The position numbers and the translations under genes were made by a program. The notes beneath the pieces are model-generated. The model was not told where the DNA came from. It was given only the letters and a program-made list of their open reading frames with translations, and searched no databases. A stretch of DNA of 64,000 nucleotides from Anaerobiospirillum sp. NML120449 (lineage in GTDB: Bacteria > Pseudomonadota > Gammaproteobacteria > Enterobacterales > Succinivibrionaceae): assembly GCF_023051105.1 (NCBI RefSeq), contig NZ_JALKIL010000025.1:1-64000 (forward strand). Reading direction: 5' to 3'. Numbering within the stretch: the first letter of the stretch is position 1; every line of letters begins with the position of its first letter. Below, piece by piece: positions 60,460-64,000 of the stretch.

Positions 60460-61147
60460 AAAACAAAACTCAACTAAACTTGACTAAACTCAAAAATCAG
60501 AGACTGTCTGCACATCACAGCCCTCTGATGAAAACATTTGTTCTGAAGATCAGACTCAAACAGCCTTACAATAGAAGCTGCACCGCTCACGCGCCGCGCC
60601 CCTGCAGGCCGCTGCGTGCCGGCAGTGCACACAGCGCCAGAGCGCAGTGCGCACTTCCCCTTGCTCGCTGAGCGGCGCTCAGCGCAAGGCTCAGAGGCAC
60701 AAGGCAAACAGCCCGGCTGAACGGACATGCTGCCCGCCAGCATTATAAGGTCACTGCTGACCGACCGCTATTATATCAGCCCCGTACCTGCAGGCCTAAT
60801 GCCCGGCAGCTATTCAGGCCACCACTTTGCAACCATCATTGCCCGGGCGGCCAGCCATACAGGTCCTGCCCGTAAGACCGGACTGACCGGGCCAGGCAAT
60901 TCAATACAAGGCAAAGGGGCCGGCTGGCAGCCTATGCAGGCCATGCGGCTGTGCATGCTGCCATGCAGTGGCGGGAGCAGTCGCTATGACGGCCCGCCAC
61001 TGCGGTTGCGCCATCAGGTGCCGCAGCGCCAGCAGTACAGGCAGATGCGCAGTCTGATGAGCTTCAGGCCAGCCCTCATGGCCGCGCCGCTCAGGCGCCA
61101 TGAGGGCATGGCTGCCGTTTTTTCCACCTGGATATAAGGTTTTTTCT
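60460..61147. other. Divergent intergenic region
   Basis: About 690 bp between ugd (minus) and the aminopeptidase (plus), with no gene recognised. It should contain promoters for both. The right end has AAGG at 61136-61139 as the ribosome binding site of the aminopeptidase. Confidence 0.45.
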
Positions 61148-62509
61148 ATGATTAAGATTGAGATTGTTAACAGCACCAAAGCTGATGAATCCTTTTTAAA
61201 CGTACGCCTTGCAAAGGGCAAGAGTTCAGATGCCTTCGTGGAAAATACCGGCTATGTTCCTGAGGCTGGCGGCTATCTTGTCTTTGTGGACAGCACTGAT
61301 GCACGCTGCTTCCAGAAGGCTGGCCGCACTGTCGGTTCTCTGGGCATCAAGAAGGTACGCGTCACTGTAGATACTTCCGATGGCCTGAACCTCGATGCCA
61401 TTCGTGCTGCCCAGTTTGTTATTGGCATGTACTCTGAGGGTCTGGAGCGCAGCGGCATGTCTGTAGCCTTTGACCTCAATGATGCCATTCTCGACTCTGT
61501 ACGCCGTGATGTTGAGTTCATTACCCTTGGCCGTATCTTTGCCAACAGCTCCAACAATCAGTACCACACCACCGATCTGGTCAAGACCCTGTTCAAGGAG
61601 CTTAATAGTGCCTTTGAGCGCTTTGGCGGTTCGGGCACCATGAGCTTTGAGCTCTACAAGAAGGGAGACAGCCTCTTTGATCTCAACTGCCGTGGTCTGC
61701 AGACCGTAGGCAAGAGCTCTGTTCATGAGCCATGCCTTGCTGTTATCGATTACGTAGGCCCTGGTGCCAGTGAGGACCGCGTGGACATTGCTCTGGTAGG
61801 CAAGGGCATTGCCTTTGATACCGGCGGTTATGATCTCAAGGGCTCCAAGTTCATGGAGACCATGCGCACTGACAAGTCAGGCCTCGTCTACTGCGCTGCC
61901 GCCACCGCTCTTGCTGCCACCATGGGTACCAGCAAGCACATCCGCTGCTATATGCCATGTGCTGAGAACATGGTCTCTGGCAATGCCATGGTTCCAGGTG
62001 ACATCATCACCTATCCAAACAATGTAACTGTAGAGATTGGCAATACCGATGCCGAGGGCCGTCTGATTCTGGCTGATGCCCTGCTGCTTGCCTGTCAGAA
62101 GAAGCCATCCTTCCTGCTTGATGCCGCTACCCTTACCGGTGCTGCCAAGATTGCCGTAGGACGTGACATGTGTGCCGTACTGTGCCGTGAAAACCGCATT
62201 GACGAGCAGCTCCAGCAGGCCTTTGACTACACAGGTGAAGAGTACTGGATGCTCCCTATGCGCGAATACCACAAGCGCTACATCACTGCCCGCCGCGCCG
62301 ATATCTGCAACACCAGCCACGGTGACGGTGCCCCAGGCTCCTCAACCGCTGCCGCTTTCCTGTCCTTCTTTGTAAACCCTGAGCAGAAGTGGACCCACAT
62401 TGACCTGTCCAACGCCTACCAGAGCGACAGCTCCCCATACCTGGCCCCAGGCTCAACCGGCAACACTATCTACGCCCTGGCCCACTGGATTGTAGGCTCC
62501 CAGTACTAA
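61148..62509 (+). CDS. pepB: M17-family leucyl aminopeptidase, PepB-like
   Basis: A cytosolic two-metal aminopeptidase that trims N-terminal residues from peptides. It is 453 aa from ATG 61148, with AAGG eight bases upstream; the longer frame from 61100 has no support. The metal and catalytic residues are all there: VGKGIAFDTGGYDLKG (Lys, Asp), MRTDKSG (Asp), NTDAEGRLILADAL (Asp, Glu and the bicarbonate-binding Arg). DAATLTGAAKIAVG and the ending THIDLSNAYQ follow. The wording FDTGGYDLKGSKFMETMRTDKSG is closer to E. coli PepB than to PepA. The N-terminal 150 residues are divergent, as in the PepB group. Confidence 0.88.
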   Translation: MIKIEIVNSTKADESFLNVRLAKGKSSDAFVENTGYVPEAGGYLVFVDSTDARCFQKAGRTVGSLGIKKVRVTVDTSDGLNLDAIRAAQFVIGMYSEGLERSGMSVAFDLNDAILDSVRRDVEFITLGRIFANSSNNQYHTTDLVKTLFKELNSAFERFGGSGTMSFELYKKGDSLFDLNCRGLQTVGKSSVHEPCLAVIDYVGPGASEDRVDIALVGKGIAFDTGGYDLKGSKFMETMRTDKSGLVYCAAATALAATMGTSKHIRCYMPCAENMVSGNAMVPGDIITYPNNVTVEIGNTDAEGRLILADALLLACQKKPSFLLDAATLTGAAKIAVGRDMCAVLCRENRIDEQLQQAFDYTGEEYWMLPMREYHKRYITARRADICNTSHGDGAPGSSTAAAFLSFFVNPEQKWTHIDLSNAYQSDSSPYLAPGSTGNTIYALAHWIVGSQY

Positions 62510-62714
62510 TCCCCAGCCACCAGCCCGGCGCAGCCACGCGCAAAAGCGCCGGGCTGTCCGGCCATGCCAGGCCTGCACGCCAGGCCACCGGCCACAGCCC
62601 GGACCATGCACTGGGCCGTGACCATAAGCCTGCAGCACAAAGTACAGGCCCAAACGGCCCGCTGCCGTCAGCAAGTCTGACAACAGCCGGGCCGTACTTT
62701 CATCAGGAGGATAT

Positions 62715-63446
62715 ATGCAATTCAGGAATATAGCCGTGCTGACCGGAGCCGGCATTTCAGCTGAGTCAGGCGTGCCTGTTTTCCGCAGCGAAGATGGTCT
62801 GTGGGAGAACCACAGAGTTGAGGACGTAGCTACCTACATGGGCTTTGAGGCCAACAAAACTCTGGTGCACGATTTCTACAACAATATGCGTGAGAGCCTC
62901 AAGACCAAAGAGCCTAATCCAGCACACAGGGCCCTTGCCGATCTCGAGCAATATGTAACAGCCAACGGGGGCAACTTCACCCTCATAACCCAGAATATTG
63001 ATGACCTGCATGAGCGCGGCGGCAGCAAGAACATCATCCACATGCATGGCGAGCTTAACAGCCTGCTCTGCGAGCGCTGCGGCAAGCGCATTGAGTTTCA
63101 TGAACGCTCCACCACGCAAAGCGTCTGCCCGCACTGTAACAGCAAGGCCATGCGCCCTGACATTGTGTGGTTCGGTGAGATGCCTTACCAGATGGACACC
63201 ATTGAGTCAGTACTGCTCAACTGCGATCTCTTTATCTCCATAGGCACTTCAGGCGTGGTCTACCCGGCTGCCGGCTTCGTCTCTATCTGCCACCGCATGA
63301 GAAAGCCAACCATTGAGTTCAACCTTGAACCAAGCGCCGTACGCTCACAGTTTGACAAAGCCTTCTACGGCAAGGCCGGCACCACCCTGCCTGCTTTCGT
63401 CGGCTATCTCAAAGAGCACGACGCCCTTCCCGACACCCTGAACTGA
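62715..63446 (+). CDS. cobB: Sirtuin NAD-dependent protein deacylase, CobB-like
   Basis: Removes acyl groups from lysines of proteins such as acetyl-CoA synthetase, consuming NAD. It is 243 aa: TGAGISAESGVPVFRSEDGLW (NAD-binding GAG and FR motifs), TQNIDDLHERGG, catalytic His111 in HMHGEL, structural zinc Cys119, Cys122, Cys138 and Cys141, then GTSGVVYPAAGF. The HRVEDVAT wording is like E. coli CobB. In class III sirtuins a Tyr and an Arg three residues later bind succinyl and malonyl groups. Here the equivalent reads FYNNMRE: Tyr55 is kept, but position 58 is Met, with Arg one place later, so acyl preference may differ. AGGAGG is six bases before the ATG. Confidence 0.94.
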   Translation: MQFRNIAVLTGAGISAESGVPVFRSEDGLWENHRVEDVATYMGFEANKTLVHDFYNNMRESLKTKEPNPAHRALADLEQYVTANGGNFTLITQNIDDLHERGGSKNIIHMHGELNSLLCERCGKRIEFHERSTTQSVCPHCNSKAMRPDIVWFGEMPYQMDTIESVLLNCDLFISIGTSGVVYPAAGFVSICHRMRKPTIEFNLEPSAVRSQFDKAFYGKAGTTLPAFVGYLKEHDALPDTLN

Positions 63447-63793
63447 TCGCACCATTGCATGGTCCGCCAGGGCCCTCCCTGGGCCTGTCCAAAGTTCGTC
63501 CCCTGCCCCAGCCATGGCCACGGACCCAACCATGGCATGCCATGCCATGCCATGCAGCGCCTGGCAATAAGTTATAGCCAGGCCGTGCGGAGCCAGGCTT
63601 CGGAGCAAAGTCCGATTACCCGGCCATGGATCCAGCCATGCCGGCTCATCACCTGCTGATGAGCACATCAGCAGTAAAGACAAGATTTAACCCTGCCACT
63701 GTCTGCTGCCCTGCAGCACCAGCAGCGGGAAATACCTGCATTCGGGCATGATGAGTACAACTTGTCTGCCCCGTCATATTAAGGAGTTCCCTG
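63447..63793. other. Spacer with (CATGC)4 repeat
   Basis: No gene. CATGC is repeated four times at 63536-63555 within CATGG-rich sequence. The right end holds AAGGAG (63780-63785), the ribosome binding site of the last gene. Confidence 0.6.
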
Positions 63794-64000
63794 ATGACCA
63801 GCGTCTTTGAAAAGTACTTTGAAGATGAAACCTTTGAGACTGATGTCTTTCTTATAAGAAGTGAAACATATGATTATGGAGATGATCCGGTCGAAGTGTA
63901 TCGCAACCCTGATAACCCTGAGGATGTCGGCTGTTACTCCCAGTTTGGAGCTATGATTGACGAGCATGGTCAGGTCATCTCATGGCACAGAAAACCAGTA
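63794..64000 (+). CDS. Unknown protein, 5' part only
   Basis: An open frame of 69 codons that runs off the window end. ATG 63794 lies eight bases after AAGGAG. The visible protein begins MTSVFEKYFEDETFETDV and is strongly acidic (many Asp and Glu), with no signal peptide and no motif that I recognise. The frame has no stop, and codon use looks normal, so I regard it as a real gene cut by the window edge. Confidence 0.7.
   Translation, partial: MTSVFEKYFEDETFETDVFLIRSETYDYGDDPVEVYRNPDNPEDVGCYSQFGAMIDEHGQVISWHRKPV

Overview
The window looks like chromosomal DNA of a motile gammaproteobacterium. The evidence is gene content and order: coaE-zapD-yacG, lptD-surA-pdxA-rsmA, rsmC, an Arg-His-Leu tRNA operon, xerD and cobB are all arranged in gammaproteobacterial style. 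Four flagellins, an S6-type autotransporter protease and unusually long, repeat-rich spacers suggest a host-associated lineage. My best guess is an Aeromonadales/Succinivibrionaceae-type bacterium (Anaerobiospirillum or Succinivibrio relatives), but this is an impression and not something I could test. I see no phage, insertion sequence, CRISPR array or rRNA.

Layout. 1-5.4 kb: noncoding DNA with a duplicated leader element, then a serine-protease autotransporter. 5.5-10.3 kb: a giant SWIM/SNF2 ATPase on the minus strand. 10.8-13.1 kb: two minus-strand flagellins, each behind a textbook sigma-54 promoter. 13.7-14.1 kb: a three-tRNA operon with promoter and terminator. 14.7-20 kb: a TauE/SafE permease, a probable pseudokinase, xerD and a lipoprotein with a possible carbohydrate-binding fold. 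20.5-23 kb: coaE, zapD, yacG. 24.6-34 kb: lptD, surA, pdxA, rsmA, rsmC. 34.2-38.3 kb: three paralogous GT4-type glycosyltransferases. 38.9-41.2 kb: two plus-strand flagellins that are recent duplicates. 43-54 kb: two very large, Ser/Ala/Asp/Gly-rich, Cys-containing proteins (1081 and 2431 aa). 54.3-60.5 kb, minus strand: two more glycosyltransferase paralogs, UDP-xylose synthase and UDP-glucose dehydrogenase. 61-64 kb: a PepB-type aminopeptidase, a sirtuin and the start of an unknown gene.

How it fits together. Four flagellins, five related glycosyltransferases and the two enzymes that turn UDP-glucose into UDP-xylose lie within one 50-kb stretch. This suggests, as inference, glycosylation of flagellin or another surface component with a UDP-GlcA/UDP-Xyl-derived sugar. 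The most unusual locus is the pair of giant low-complexity proteins between the flagellins and the second glycosyltransferase group. The second ends in a Cys4 zinc ribbon whose surroundings resemble the C-terminal part of FlhC, and the end of the first faintly resembles FlhD. They may be massively expanded FlhD/FlhC-type flagellar regulators, or substrates or scaffolds of the glycosylation system. A related oddity is that several conserved enzymes here (CoaE, PdxA, RsmA, RsmC and one glycosyltransferase) carry Ala/Gly-rich insertions or tails absent from their usual homologs.
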